Shown piece after piece: positions 45,829-55,056 of a DNA stretch of 64,000 bases (within the stretch, counting starts at the first letter, position 1; every line of letters begins with the position of its first letter). The DNA comes from Streptomyces sp. NBC_01707 (GTDB lineage Bacteria > Actinomycetota > Actinomycetes > Streptomycetales > Streptomycetaceae): positions 9,176,001 to 9,240,000 of the forward strand of contig NZ_CP109190.1 of the NCBI RefSeq assembly GCF_041438805.1, given 5' to 3'. Both the position numbers and the translations under genes were made by a program. The notes under the pieces are model-generated. The model searched no databases and was not told where the DNA came from. It saw only the letters and a program-made list of their open reading frames with translations.

Positions 45829-48647
45829 CCCTGCTCAAGGAACCCGATCACGGCACCCCGGAGCGACCGGGGGAGGCCACGGTGGCGCTCGAGGTGGACG
45901 GCATGCCGGTGAGCGTGCCGGAGGGCACCTCGGTGATGCGTGCCGCCTCGCTGGCCGGCGTCGACATCCCCAAACTGTGCGCCACCGACTCCCTGGAGGC
46001 GTTCGGCTCCTGCCGGCTGTGCGTGGTCGAGATCGACGGCCGGCGCGGCACACCCGCCTCCTGCACCACCCCGTGCGCCGACGGTATGAAGGTGCGCACC
46101 CAGACACCCAAGGTGGAGAAGCTGCGCCAGGGCGTCATGGAGCTCTACATCTCCGACCACCCGCTGGACTGTCTGACCTGCCCCGCCAACGGCGACTGCG
46201 AGTTGCAGGACATGGCGGGCGTCGTCGGACTGCGCCAGGTGCGTTACGGCTACGAGGGGGAGAACCACCTCGATGCTGAGAAGGACACCAGCAACCCCTA
46301 CTTCGACTTCGACGCGTCCAAGTGCATCGCCTGTTCCCGCTGCGTCCGTGCCTGCGGCGAGGTCCAGGGCACATTCGCCCTGACCATCGAGGGGCGTGGC
46401 TTCGACTCAAAGGTGGCGGCCGGCGCGGGGGAGTCCTTCATGGACTCCGAGTGCGTCTCCTGCGGAGCCTGCGTTCAGGCGTGCCCGACGTCCACGCTCC
46501 AGGAGAAGTCGGTCGTCGACCTCGGCATGCCCACCCGCTCGGTCCTCACCACCTGTGCGTACTGCGGCGTCGGCTGCTCCTTCAAGGCCGAACTGCGCGG
46601 CGACGAGCTCGTCCGCATGGTGCCGTACAAGGACGGCGGCGCCAACGAGGGCCACGCGTGCGTCAAGGGACGCTTCGCCTTCGGCTACGCCACGCACCCC
46701 GACCGTGTCCTCAAGCCGATGGTGCGCGAGAGGATCACGGACCCGTGGCGCGAAGTCGAGTGGGACGAGGCCATCGCCACCGTCGCGCGCCGGATGCGGG
46801 CGCTGCAGGACACGTACGGGACCGGCGCGGTCGGCGCGATCACCTCCTCGCGGTGCACCAACGAGGAGGTGTACGTCGTCCAGAAGATGGTCCGCGCCGC
46901 GTTCGGCAACAACAACGTCGACACCTGTGCGCGCGTCTGCCATTCGCCCACGGGATACGGGCTCAAGCAGACCTTCGGTGAATCCGCGGGCACCCAGGAC
47001 TTCCGGTCGGTCGCCGAGGCCGACGTCATCATGGTGATCGGCGCCAACCCCACCGACGGACACCCGGTGTTCGCCTCCCGGATGAAGCGCCGACTGCGCG
47101 AGGGCGCCCGGCTCATCGTGGTCGACCCGCGCCGCATCGACCTCGTACGCTCGCCGCACATCGAGGCCGACCACCATCTGCAACTGCGACCGAGCACCAA
47201 CGTGGCCGTGGTCAACGCCATGGCGCACGTGGTGGTCACCGAGGCGCTCGTCGACCGGAGCTTCGTGGCCGAGCGATGCGAGGGCTACGAGGAGTGGGCC
47301 GCGTTCGTGGCCCGCCCGGAGAACAGCCCCGAGGCCGTCGAACCGGTCACCGGGGTCCCCGCCGAAGAACTGCGCGCGGCCGCCCGGCTGTACGCCGGCG
47401 CACCCAACGGTGCGATCTACTACGGTCTGGGCGTCACCGAGCACAGCCAGGGATCGACCATGGTCATGGGAATGGCCAACCTGGCGATGGCGTGCGGGAA
47501 CATCGGCCGCGACGGCGTGGGCGTCAATCCGCTGCGCGGCCAGAACAACGTCCAGGGATCCTGCGACATGGGCTCCTTCCCGCACGAACTTCCCGGGTAC
47601 CGGCACGTCTCCGACGACGCGGTGCGCACCGTGTTCGAGGACCTGTGGGGCACCGCCCTGCTGCCCGAGCCGGGGCTTCGCATCCCCAACATGTTCGACG
47701 CGGCCATCGACGGCTCCTTCCGCGGCCTGTTCGTGCACGGCGAGGACATCGCGCAGTCCGACCCGAACCTGAAGCACGTCACCGCGGCCCTCGAGGCGAT
47801 GGAACTCGTCGTCGTCCAGGACCTGTTCCTCAATGAGACCGCCAAGTTCGCGCACGTGTTCCTGCCCGGGGCGTCGTTCCTGGAGAAGGACGGCACCTTC
47901 ACCAACGCGGAGCGGCGCATCAACCGGGTGCGCGCGGTGATGGCGCCGAAGGCGGGCAAGCACGAGTGGCAGATCGTCACCGAGATCGCCACCGCCATGG
48001 GGTATCCGATGGCGTACGACCACCCGAGCCAGATCATGGACGAGATCGCCGCGGTGACCCCGACCTTCGAGGGCGTCTCCTTCGCGCTGCTCGACAAGCT
48101 GGGCAGCGTCCAGTGGCCGTGCAACGCCGACGCGCCCGAGGGGACGCCCGTCATGCACACCGACGAATTCGTCCGCGGCAAGGGCAGGTTCGTCGTCACC
48201 TCGTACGTACCGACCAATGAGCGCTCCACCCGCCGCTTCCCGCTGGTGCTCACCACCGGGCGCATCCTCAGCCAGTACAACGTCGGGGCGCAGACACGCC
48301 GCACGGGCAACGTCGCCTGGCACCCCGAGGACGTACTGGAACTGCACCCCCACGACGCGGAGGACCGCGGGATCACCGACGGCGACCAGGTCACCCTGGC
48401 CAGCCGGGTAGGCCGCACCACGCTGCGGGCCCTGGTGTCGGACCGGATGCCGACGGGCGTCGTCTACACGACCTTCCACCACCCGGTCACCGGAGCCAAC
48501 GTGGTGACCACGGAGAACTCCGACTGGGCGACCAACTGCCCGGAGTACAAGGTGACGGCCGTCCAGGTCGCCCTGGCGCCGCCGGGGCACGAAGGGGCCA
48601 CCGGGGCCTCCGAGGCCCCCGTGGGCGCCCTGACGGCGGGGGACTGA
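45825..48647 (+). CDS. fdsA: NAD-dependent formate dehydrogenase alpha subunit (molybdenum catalytic)
   Basis: A 940-residue catalytic subunit that oxidises formate to CO2. N-terminal [2Fe-2S] (Cys52, Cys63, Cys66, Cys80), the HPLDCLTCPANGDCEL cluster, then two ferredoxin-type clusters (CIACSRCVRAC and CVSCGACVQACP) lead to the molybdopterin domain with CAYCGVGC [4Fe-4S]. The Mo ligand is Cys372 in TCARVCHSPTGYG, where other enzymes use selenocysteine. The bis-MGD segments (VIGANPTDGHP, GVGVNPLRGQNNVQGSCDMG) are intact. It overlaps fdsB by ATGA. Confidence 0.95.
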   Translation: MTLLKEPDHGTPERPGEATVALEVDGMPVSVPEGTSVMRAASLAGVDIPKLCATDSLEAFGSCRLCVVEIDGRRGTPASCTTPCADGMKVRTQTPKVEKLRQGVMELYISDHPLDCLTCPANGDCELQDMAGVVGLRQVRYGYEGENHLDAEKDTSNPYFDFDASKCIACSRCVRACGEVQGTFALTIEGRGFDSKVAAGAGESFMDSECVSCGACVQACPTSTLQEKSVVDLGMPTRSVLTTCAYCGVGCSFKAELRGDELVRMVPYKDGGANEGHACVKGRFAFGYATHPDRVLKPMVRERITDPWREVEWDEAIATVARRMRALQDTYGTGAVGAITSSRCTNEEVYVVQKMVRAAFGNNNVDTCARVCHSPTGYGLKQTFGESAGTQDFRSVAEADVIMVIGANPTDGHPVFASRMKRRLREGARLIVVDPRRIDLVRSPHIEADHHLQLRPSTNVAVVNAMAHVVVTEALVDRSFVAERCEGYEEWAAFVARPENSPEAVEPVTGVPAEELRAAARLYAGAPNGAIYYGLGVTEHSQGSTMVMGMANLAMACGNIGRDGVGVNPLRGQNNVQGSCDMGSFPHELPGYRHVSDDAVRTVFEDLWGTALLPEPGLRIPNMFDAAIDGSFRGLFVHGEDIAQSDPNLKHVTAALEAMELVVVQDLFLNETAKFAHVFLPGASFLEKDGTFTNAERRINRVRAVMAPKAGKHEWQIVTEIATAMGYPMAYDHPSQIMDEIAAVTPTFEGVSFALLDKLGSVQWPCNADAPEGTPVMHTDEFVRGKGRFVVTSYVPTNERSTRRFPLVLTTGRILSQYNVGAQTRRTGNVAWHPEDVLELHPHDAEDRGITDGDQVTLASRVGRTTLRALVSDRMPTGVVYTTFHHPVTGANVVTTENSDWATNCPEYKVTAVQVALAPPGHEGATGASEAPVGALTAGD

Positions 48648-48651
48648 CAAC

Positions 48652-48864
48652 ATGTCCGCCACTGAGCCGTCCGAGTGCCGCATGGCCAATGACATCGCCC
48701 TGAACCTCGCCCATCTGCCCAACGGGCAGGCGGCCATCGAACTGGCCGGACACATCGACAGGTTCTGGGACCCGCGGATGCGCACCAGGTTGCGCGCGCT
48801 GGTGGAATCCGACGCGCCGGGCGTGCTCCCGCTGGTCGTGGAGGCGGTGAAGTTGCTCCGCTGA
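48652..48864 (+). CDS. fdsD: Formate dehydrogenase delta subunit
   Basis: A 70-residue FdsD protein (MANDIALNLAHLPNGQAAIELAGHIDRFWDPRMRTRLRALV). The HIxxFWDPRM motif is the FdsD signature. It starts four bases after fdsA and ends the operon. FdsD is thought to help insert or stabilise the cofactor. The sulfurtransferase fdhD/fdsC needed for the Mo cofactor is not in this window. Confidence 0.9.
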   Translation: MSATEPSECRMANDIALNLAHLPNGQAAIELAGHIDRFWDPRMRTRLRALVESDAPGVLPLVVEAVKLLR

Positions 48865-48883
48865 CGCAGGAGTTGAGAGAGCG

Positions 48884-48909
48884 GCCCGCTGCGATGTGAC
48901 GCAGCGGGC
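48884..48909 (+). terminator. Hairpin terminator of the fds operon
   Basis: Perfect 10-bp arms GCCCGCTGCG / CGCAGCGGGC with a 6-base loop, 20 bases after fdsD. A GC-rich second hairpin follows near 48.92 kb. Confidence 0.8.
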
Positions 48910-49074
48910 GCTGTCTCGTGCAGCCCCGCGGGGAGCCCCGCGGGGCCCTTCGGCATGCCCGGAACCGGTCGTGCCGCTCGACTGTGTTCCGTAACTGCAC
49001 AGTGCCAAAGGGTAGTTGGGTAATGCACTGGTCAAGCTTCGCGCTGCCCCACTGGACACACGATTTCGATTCTC

Positions 49075-49089
49075 CATACCGTATGCAAT
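49075..49089. promoter_or_regulatory. GntR-type operator copy 6 (ofa2)
   Basis: CATACCGTATGCAAT in front of the second OFA transporter, 287 bases before its start. Its left flank TCTC repeats that of copies 1 and 2 in part. Confidence 0.75.
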
Positions 49090-49376
49090 CACCGGTCGGG
49101 CTCCCTGCGCCGCGACCGGCAGGTCAGTTGTCTGCCATACCTCGCCGCGGTCCCGAACCCGCCGCGCCGAGGCCGAACCACCAGGTCACCGCCTGCACGC
49201 CGGCGGACTCCGGGATGCCGCCCCGGACCCGTGACGCGCCGACGGCGTACCCCCTACCCGCGCCCGGCGAGAGCCCGGGCGCGCACCGTGGAGGGGAGTC
49301 GCTTTCACCCACCGCATGAAGAGCAAGGCCCCAGGGGGCGCACGCCAAGCTCTTTTTCAGGCAAGGGAAGGCACAC

Positions 49377-50789
49377 ATGTCAGAAACACCGCAGGCGACT
49401 TCCTCCTCGTACCGCGAGGTCGCCGATGCCAATGGACGCATCTATCGGATCGGGGAGAGCGACCGCTCGATCCTGGGCAGGCCTCGGGCGTGGATGGTCT
49501 GGCTCCCGTGGATCGCGATGATGGGCGTCAGCGTCTACGAATACGGTTACAGCTCGGCGGAGGCGACCCTCGAGCACGCCCATGGCTGGACCCTTACCGA
49601 GGCCTTCTGGATCGCCAGTATCTGGGCGGTTTTCCAGGCGGGCGTCGCCTTTCCCGCGGGCAGGCTCCGGGAGACCGGAAAGCTGTCCGCCAAGACGGGA
49701 ATGCTCCTCGGGGCGGTACTGTCCGGGCTCGGTTTCCTCTCCATCTCCCACGTCTCGAACCCGATCGTGGTGATACTCGGCTACTCGGTGCTCGGCGGCG
49801 CCGGCTCCGGACTCGTCTACGCGACCTGTATCAACATGGTCGGCAAGTGGTATCCGGACAACAAGGGCGCGCGGACCGGCTTCGTCAACGGCGGATTCGC
49901 CTACGGCACACTGCCGTTGATCTTCGTGTTCAGCTACTGGTTCCACGCCGACAACTACCGGTTGGTCCTCGACCTGATCGCCCTGGGCATGGTCCTCCTC
50001 GTCGGCAGCTGCGGCTTCTTCTTCCGCGACCCGCCCAAGAGCTGGTGGCCGCACGACGTGGACCCGCTCAACCGTGGCGGTGGCGAGGACGCCGAGCGTG
50101 TGGCGCGCAGGCTGCGTAAGAACCCGCCGGCCAAGGGCCAGTTCACTCCCATGCAGGCGATCAGGACCGGCCAGCTGCCGCTGATGTGGTTCGCCCTGGT
50201 CTGCATCGGCGGCGTCTCGCTCTTCGGCATCAATTTCCAGGTCCCCTTCGCCAAGAGCCTAGGGTTCGGGCCGCTGATCGCCGCCTCGTCGGCGGGTGTG
50301 CTCGCCGTGGTCAACGGGGTGGGCCGGGCCGCCGTTGGGTGGCTGTCGGACACCCTGGGCCGCCGCCAGACCCTGACGCTGGTGCTCGTGATCGCGGGCG
50401 TCGCGCAGTTCGGCGTGCTGTGGTCGGGGCAGGCCCACAACGAGCCGCTGTTCCTGATTTTCGCGTTCGTCAACGGCTTCGGCGGCGGTGCCTTCTACCC
50501 ACTGTTCGCGGCACTGGTCCCGGACTACTTCGGGGAGAACAACAATGCCACCAACTACGGCCTCGTCTACAGCGCCAAGCTGGTCGGCGGTGTCGGCGGT
50601 GGTGGCCTGGCGGCTTCGGTGATCAGCGCCTGGGGCTACGCGGGCGGCTACTACCTGGCAGGCGGCATCGCCTTTTTGTCGGCTCTGATCACCTTGCTGC
50701 TGCGCCAGCCCGGCCGGCCCGCGGACCAGGAGCGGCCCGCCGCGCCGGCCGTCGCCGACAGCCTCGGGCTGACCGGCGCGGCGAACTGA
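49377..50789 (+). CDS. OFA-family oxalate/formate MFS transporter 2 (intact)
   Basis: A 470-residue twelve-helix transporter of the oxalate:formate antiporter family, which exchanges oxalate for formate or takes up oxalate. Family motifs are VYATCINMVGKWYPDNKGARTGFVNGGFAYG, the cytosolic loop RDPPKSWWPHDVDPLN, VNGVGRAAVGWLSDTLGRRQ (the MFS loop) and PDYFGENNNATNYGLVYSAKLVGG. It is collinear with the frameshifted copy. ATG 49377 follows GGGAAGG. It is likely the working oxalate importer of the island. Confidence 0.92.
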   Translation: MSETPQATSSSYREVADANGRIYRIGESDRSILGRPRAWMVWLPWIAMMGVSVYEYGYSSAEATLEHAHGWTLTEAFWIASIWAVFQAGVAFPAGRLRETGKLSAKTGMLLGAVLSGLGFLSISHVSNPIVVILGYSVLGGAGSGLVYATCINMVGKWYPDNKGARTGFVNGGFAYGTLPLIFVFSYWFHADNYRLVLDLIALGMVLLVGSCGFFFRDPPKSWWPHDVDPLNRGGGEDAERVARRLRKNPPAKGQFTPMQAIRTGQLPLMWFALVCIGGVSLFGINFQVPFAKSLGFGPLIAASSAGVLAVVNGVGRAAVGWLSDTLGRRQTLTLVLVIAGVAQFGVLWSGQAHNEPLFLIFAFVNGFGGGAFYPLFAALVPDYFGENNNATNYGLVYSAKLVGGVGGGGLAASVISAWGYAGGYYLAGGIAFLSALITLLLRQPGRPADQERPAAPAVADSLGLTGAAN

Positions 50790-50795
50790 GCGAAC

Positions 50796-50821
50796 GCCCG
50801 GGCGCAACTTCGCGCCCGGGC
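50796..50821 (+). terminator. Hairpin terminator after ofa2
   Basis: Perfect 10-bp arms GCCCGGGCGC / GCGCCCGGGC with a 6-base loop, 7 bases after the stop. Confidence 0.8.
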
Positions 50822-50998
50822 CCCGCGGACCGTGCGCGGGCGCCGACACAGCGTTGGGCGGCGGCGGCAGTCGTCCGGCGCGGCGCCCGTGGCACGGGTC
50901 GGGCCGGACGGTGGGGTGCGCTCCCTGCTCCGTCCGGCCCCGGCCCATTTCCGCGTCAGGTCCCTCATGTGTGGTGTGGTCGGTTGAAGTCGCCGCGG

Positions 50999-51697
50999 TC
51001 ACACCCCGGCCGGGGGTGCCGCGGTCAGCTGCCGGCAGTAGAAGTCGGTGGTCGTCCTGGTGTGATGGTGCATCAGTTCCTCTGCCCGATCGGCGTCACC
51101 GGCCGCGATGCGGTCGATGATGTCGGCGTGCTCGTTCCACGCGTCCTTGCCACGTGGCCGGGCGATGGGCATGTAGTACCAGCGCACCCGGCGGTCGACC
51201 TGCCGGATCAGTTCGGCGAGGATGGGGTTGCGCGCGAGCTCGGTGATGAAGCCGTGCAGCGCGGCGTTCGCCTCGACGATGCCGCGGGCGTCGTCCGCGG
51301 AGAGCGCAGCTATTCCGGCGGCCTGCAGTTCCCACAGGCGAGCGATGTCCGGACCGGTCGCGTACTGTGCCGCGCCTCGCGCCGAGTGGGTCTCCAGGAC
51401 GGCGCGGACGCTGAGGAGCTGGGTGGCCTCCTCGACGGTCGGACTGTGCACGAATGCGCCCTGCGCGGGGCGCAGGTCCACCCATCCGTCGGCCTGGAGG
51501 CGCAGGAGCGCTTCGCGCACCGGTTGGCGGCTCACGCCGAGTTCCTCGGCCAGTTCGGCCTCGATCAGATGCTGGCCCGGCTGGAGTACGCCCCCCACGA
51601 TCAGCTCGATCAGGACGTCGTAGACGGCCTGGCGCAGGGGCACGGGCCTGTTGACAGGTGTCGTCACGGTGGCTGGGGAAGTGCGTGGCTCGCGCAT
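50999..51697 (-). CDS. GntR-family (FCD/FadR subfamily) regulator 2
   Basis: A 232-residue paralog of the regulator at 42.6 kb. Its HTH is PLRQAVYDVLIELIVGGVLQPGQHLIEAELAEELGVSRQPVREALLRLQADGWVDLRPAQGAFVHSP, and its FCD domain has VRAVLETHSARGAAQ and RWYYMPIARPRGKDAWNEHADIIDRI. It lies downstream of pntAB on the same strand, 93 bases after pntB, with its own operator-like site. The near-identical recognition helix suggests the two regulators compete for, or share, the same sites. Confidence 0.9.
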   Translation of the reverse strand: MREPRTSPATVTTPVNRPVPLRQAVYDVLIELIVGGVLQPGQHLIEAELAEELGVSRQPVREALLRLQADGWVDLRPAQGAFVHSPTVEEATQLLSVRAVLETHSARGAAQYATGPDIARLWELQAAGIAALSADDARGIVEANAALHGFITELARNPILAELIRQVDRRVRWYYMPIARPRGKDAWNEHADIIDRIAAGDADRAEELMHHHTRTTTDFYCRQLTAAPPAGV

Positions 51698-51760
51698 GGG
51701 CTCCCTGGTGGTGGGCGGCGGGGAGGTGCCGGCGATGGAGCGAGAGGGATCACCTACAGC

Positions 51761-51781
51761 ATATAGGCTTCTGTATGCAAT
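51761..51781. promoter_or_regulatory. GntR-type operator copy 7 (gntR2 promoter)
   Basis: ATATAGGCTTCTGTATGCAAT; the right half TGTATGCAAT is perfect and the left degenerate. It aligns base by base with the gntR1 promoter site. Confidence 0.6.
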
Positions 51782-51790
51782 CTGTGTATG

Positions 51791-53257
51791 TCACGCAGGT
51801 GCTGGCTGTTCCGCCGGCCGGCGTCCCGCTTCCGGGTTCGGGTCACTCGCCGCCAGTTCGCGCAGGATCGCTTCCACACTCTGCTTGGCGTCACCGAAGA
51901 GCATGCTGCTGTTCTCCCGGAAGAACAGCGGGTTCTGCACACCTGCGTACCCGGAGGCCATGGACCGCTTGAACACGACCACGTGCTCCGCCTCCCACAC
52001 CCGCAGCACCGGCATCCCGGCGATGGGGCTGGCCGGATCGTCCATCGCCGCCGGGTTGACGGTGTCGTTGGCGCCGATGACCAGAACCACCGACGTGCCG
52101 GCGAAGTCGTCGTTGATCTCGTCCATCTCCAGGACGATGTCGTACGGTACGCGGGCCTCGGCAAGGAGTACGTTCATGTGCCCCGGCAGTCGCCCCGCCA
52201 CGGGATGCACGCCGAAGCGCACGGTCACGCCGCGCTCCCGCAGACGGCGCGTCAGCTCCGCCACCGGGTGCTGCGCCTGGGCGACCGCCATGCCGTATCC
52301 CGGCGTGATGATCACCTGCGTGGCGCCCGCCAGCACGCCGGCGGTGTCCTCGGCGCTGATCTCCCGGTGCTCGCCCTGCTCCTGCTCGCCGCTGGGTGCG
52401 GCCTCGACGCCGAAGCCACCCGCGATGACGGAGAGGAAGGACCGGTTCATCGCCCGGCACATGATGTACGACAGGTAGGCGCCGGAGGAGCCGACCAGCG
52501 CCCCGGTCACGATGAGCAGGTTGTTGTCCAGCAGGAAGCCGGCCGCTGCGGCGGCCCAGCCCGAGTAGCTGTTGAGCATCGAGACCACCACGGGCATGTC
52601 ACCGCCGCCGATGGAGGCGACCAGATGCCACCCCAGGACGAGCGCGAGCACGGTGACGGCGATCATCAGGGCGAGGCTCGGGCTGACGGTGAACCAGACG
52701 GTCAGGGCCACGAACGCGATCAGGGCGCCGACGTTGAGCAGGTTCTTCCCGGGCAGGGTCAGCGGCCGGGACTTGATGCGCGCCGACAGCTTCAGGAACG
52801 CGATCACGGAACCTGTGAAGGTGACCGCGCCGATGAAGATGCCGATGAACACCTCGGCGTGATGGATCCGTAGCAGCGACCCGGCCAGCTCGGTGGCGCC
52901 CGGGCGCTGTGCCTCGACCTCCAAGTAGCTGTTCCAGCCGATCAGTACGGCGGCGAGCCCGACGAGGCTGTGCAGCACGGCGATCAGCTCGGGCATCTGG
53001 GTCATCTCGACCCGGCGGGCCTGCCACAGGCCGATCGCGCCACCGATCGTGCCCGCGACGGCGATCAGCGCGATCGACTCGCCGGAGACGGAGCGCCCGG
53101 CGACGACGACGGTGGCGACGAGCGCGAGCGCCATGCCCGCGACGCCGTAGGCCACCCCCGCACGGGCGGTGTGGTGCCGGGAGAGTCCCGCGAGGCTGAA
53201 GACGAACAACAGCGCGGCGACGATGTCGGCGGCCTGGGCCGCTGTGGATGCGTTCAT
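51791..53257 (-). CDS. pntB: Proton-translocating NAD(P) transhydrogenase beta subunit
   Basis: A 488-residue PntB. Nine or so membrane helices ([65 protein letters not shown]) carry the proton channel. The C-terminal domain III binds NADP(H): [47 protein letters not shown] and [14 protein letters not shown]. It overlaps pntA by ATGA. It uses proton motive force to make NADPH from NADH. Confidence 0.94.
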   Translation of the reverse strand: MNASTAAQAADIVAALLFVFSLAGLSRHHTARAGVAYGVAGMALALVATVVVAGRSVSGESIALIAVAGTIGGAIGLWQARRVEMTQMPELIAVLHSLVGLAAVLIGWNSYLEVEAQRPGATELAGSLLRIHHAEVFIGIFIGAVTFTGSVIAFLKLSARIKSRPLTLPGKNLLNVGALIAFVALTVWFTVSPSLALMIAVTVLALVLGWHLVASIGGGDMPVVVSMLNSYSGWAAAAAGFLLDNNLLIVTGALVGSSGAYLSYIMCRAMNRSFLSVIAGGFGVEAAPSGEQEQGEHREISAEDTAGVLAGATQVIITPGYGMAVAQAQHPVAELTRRLRERGVTVRFGVHPVAGRLPGHMNVLLAEARVPYDIVLEMDEINDDFAGTSVVLVIGANDTVNPAAMDDPASPIAGMPVLRVWEAEHVVVFKRSMASGYAGVQNPLFFRENSSMLFGDAKQSVEAILRELAASDPNPEAGRRPAEQPAPA

Positions 53258-54807
53258 CGAACCTCGCCTTTCGAGAACATGCCGAGCATGCGACGGGTGA
53301 CGGCGAACCCACCGAAGATGTTCACGGTGGTGAGCAAGATGGCCAGGAAGGCCAACACGCTGATGGCCAGGGGCGGGTGGCCGATCTGGAGCAGCGCCCC
53401 GACCACCACGATCCCTGAGATCGCGTTGGTCACCGACATCAGCGGGGTGTGCAGCGCGTGGTGGACCTTGCCGATCACGTAGTAGCCGATGACGACGGCA
53501 AGCGCGAACACCGTGAAGTTGGCGGCGAGCTGGGCGGGCGAGATGGCGATGAGTGCGAACAGGGCGAGCATCCCGAGCCCGATCAGTCCGTAGCGGCCCG
53601 CGGGTGACAGACGCCGCGGCGGCGCCGGATCGACCGCTGACACCGACGGGGCCGGGGCCTTCGCGGGTGCTGCCGAGACCGCGACGGGGGGCGGCGGCCA
53701 CAGCGTCTCGCCATCGCGCACCACGGTCACCGTCCGCTGTACGACGTCCTCGAGGTCGAGGGTCAGCTGCCCGTCCCGGCCCGGGGTGAGCAGCTTCAGC
53801 AGGTTGACCAGGTTCGTGCCGTACAGCTGTGAGGCCTGGGCGGGCAGTCGGCCCGCGAGGTCGGTGTAGCCGATGATGGTGACGCCGTTCTCGGTGACGA
53901 CAGCCCGATCGCTCACCGTCCCTTCGACGTTCCCGCCCTGCGCCGCCGCCATGTCGACGATGACGCTGCCCGGTTTCATCGAGGCCACCTGATCGGCCGT
54001 GATCAGCCGTGGCGCCGGGCGGCCCGGGATCAGGGCCGTCGTGATGATGATGTCGACATCCCTGGCCTGCTCGGAGTAGATCTCGGCGGCCCGCAGGTCG
54101 TACGCCTCGGAGGTGGCTCGGGCGTATCCGTCGCCCGCCGACTCCTGTTCGACCTCGACGGGCAGGAACTCGCCGCCCAGTGACCGTACTTGGTCGGCGA
54201 CCTCGCTGCGTGGGTCGGTGGCCCGGACCACCGCGCCGAGGCTCCCCGCGGCGCCGATGGCCGCGAGGCCGGCCACTCCGGCGCCGGCCACCAGCACCTT
54301 GGCGGGAGGCACTTTGCCTGCCGCGGTGACCTGTCCGGTGAAGAATCGTCCGAAGGCGTGGGCGGCTTCGATGACCGCCCGGTAGCCGGCGATGTTGGCC
54401 ATCGAACTGAGCACGTCCAGGGACTGGGCCCGCGAGATGCGGGGCACGGCGTCCATGGACAGCGCGGTCAGATGCTTGCTCGCGAGCCGGGTGAGGAGTT
54501 CGGGGTGTTGGGCGGGGGCGAGCAGGCCGACGATCGTCGCCCCGTCCCGCAGCCGTCGCACCTCGTCGTGGGACGGCGTGTTGACCTTGAGAACGACATC
54601 GGCGCGCCATGCGTCGTCGAGGCGAGCGCCTGCCTCGACGTACGACGCGTCGGAGAAGCCCGATGCCTCTCCGGCGCCGGTCTCGACGACGATCTCGTAG
54701 CCGAGGCCGATCAGGCGGCGGACGGTGTCCGGCGTGGCCGCCACTCTGGTCTCCCCGGAGGTCGACTCGGCGACGACGCCTATGCGTTGTGGTGGTGGCG
54801 CAGACAT
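53254..54807 (-). CDS. pntA: Proton-translocating NAD(P) transhydrogenase alpha subunit
   Basis: A 517-residue PntA with NAD(H)-binding domain I ([67 protein letters not shown]) and a C-terminal membrane segment of four helices fused in the same chain, as in enterobacterial PntA. ATG 54807 lies behind GAGAAGGAG. It is divergent from the panE-like gene, with one shared operator between them. Its presence with formate dehydrogenase and a reductase suggests conversion of formate-derived NADH to NADPH. Confidence 0.94.
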   Translation of the reverse strand: MSAPPPQRIGVVAESTSGETRVAATPDTVRRLIGLGYEIVVETGAGEASGFSDASYVEAGARLDDAWRADVVLKVNTPSHDEVRRLRDGATIVGLLAPAQHPELLTRLASKHLTALSMDAVPRISRAQSLDVLSSMANIAGYRAVIEAAHAFGRFFTGQVTAAGKVPPAKVLVAGAGVAGLAAIGAAGSLGAVVRATDPRSEVADQVRSLGGEFLPVEVEQESAGDGYARATSEAYDLRAAEIYSEQARDVDIIITTALIPGRPAPRLITADQVASMKPGSVIVDMAAAQGGNVEGTVSDRAVVTENGVTIIGYTDLAGRLPAQASQLYGTNLVNLLKLLTPGRDGQLTLDLEDVVQRTVTVVRDGETLWPPPPVAVSAAPAKAPAPSVSAVDPAPPRRLSPAGRYGLIGLGMLALFALIAISPAQLAANFTVFALAVVIGYYVIGKVHHALHTPLMSVTNAISGIVVVGALLQIGHPPLAISVLAFLAILLTTVNIFGGFAVTRRMLGMFSKGEVR

Positions 54808-55008
54808 TGCTCTCCTTCTCTCAGTGGCCTTGCGGGTCCGTCGGTGCGCGGCGGGCGTCAGGAGCGGAGGAAGCGGGGCACCGGACAGGAGGCGCGCAGC
54901 ATATTGTGCGCCGTTCGCTCGACGCCAGGGTGAATCCGGGCGGGTGGTCGGGGGCATCAGGGCCGTGTCAGTTCGGGTTCGATGGGTATACATCGGACCG
55001 ACGAACTG

Positions 55009-55023
55009 CATACAGTATCCAAT
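55009..55023. promoter_or_regulatory. GntR-type operator copy 8 (panE/pntA divergent)
   Basis: CATACAGTATCCAAT, 33 bases before the panE-like start and about 200 bases before pntA. The left half TGCATAC is the best preserved of all copies. Confidence 0.7.
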
Positions 55024-55056
55024 CACACCCTCACCTTCCTCACGAGAGGAGATGCC

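Noticed and set aside
46935..46943. Possible selenocysteine at the Mo ligand
   Set aside because: The codon is TGC (Cys372), not TGA, so no SECIS element is needed.
43712..48647. Interpretation of fdsGBA as complex I subunits NuoEFG
   Set aside because: The catalytic Cys motif CARVCHSPT, the bis-MGD domain of fdsA and the following fdsD identify formate dehydrogenase; no other nuo genes are present.
46407..49028. Long open frame (873 codons) antisense to fdsA
   Set aside because: A typical high-GC shadow frame; fdsA on the other strand has all cofactor motifs, while this frame has no recognisable domain.
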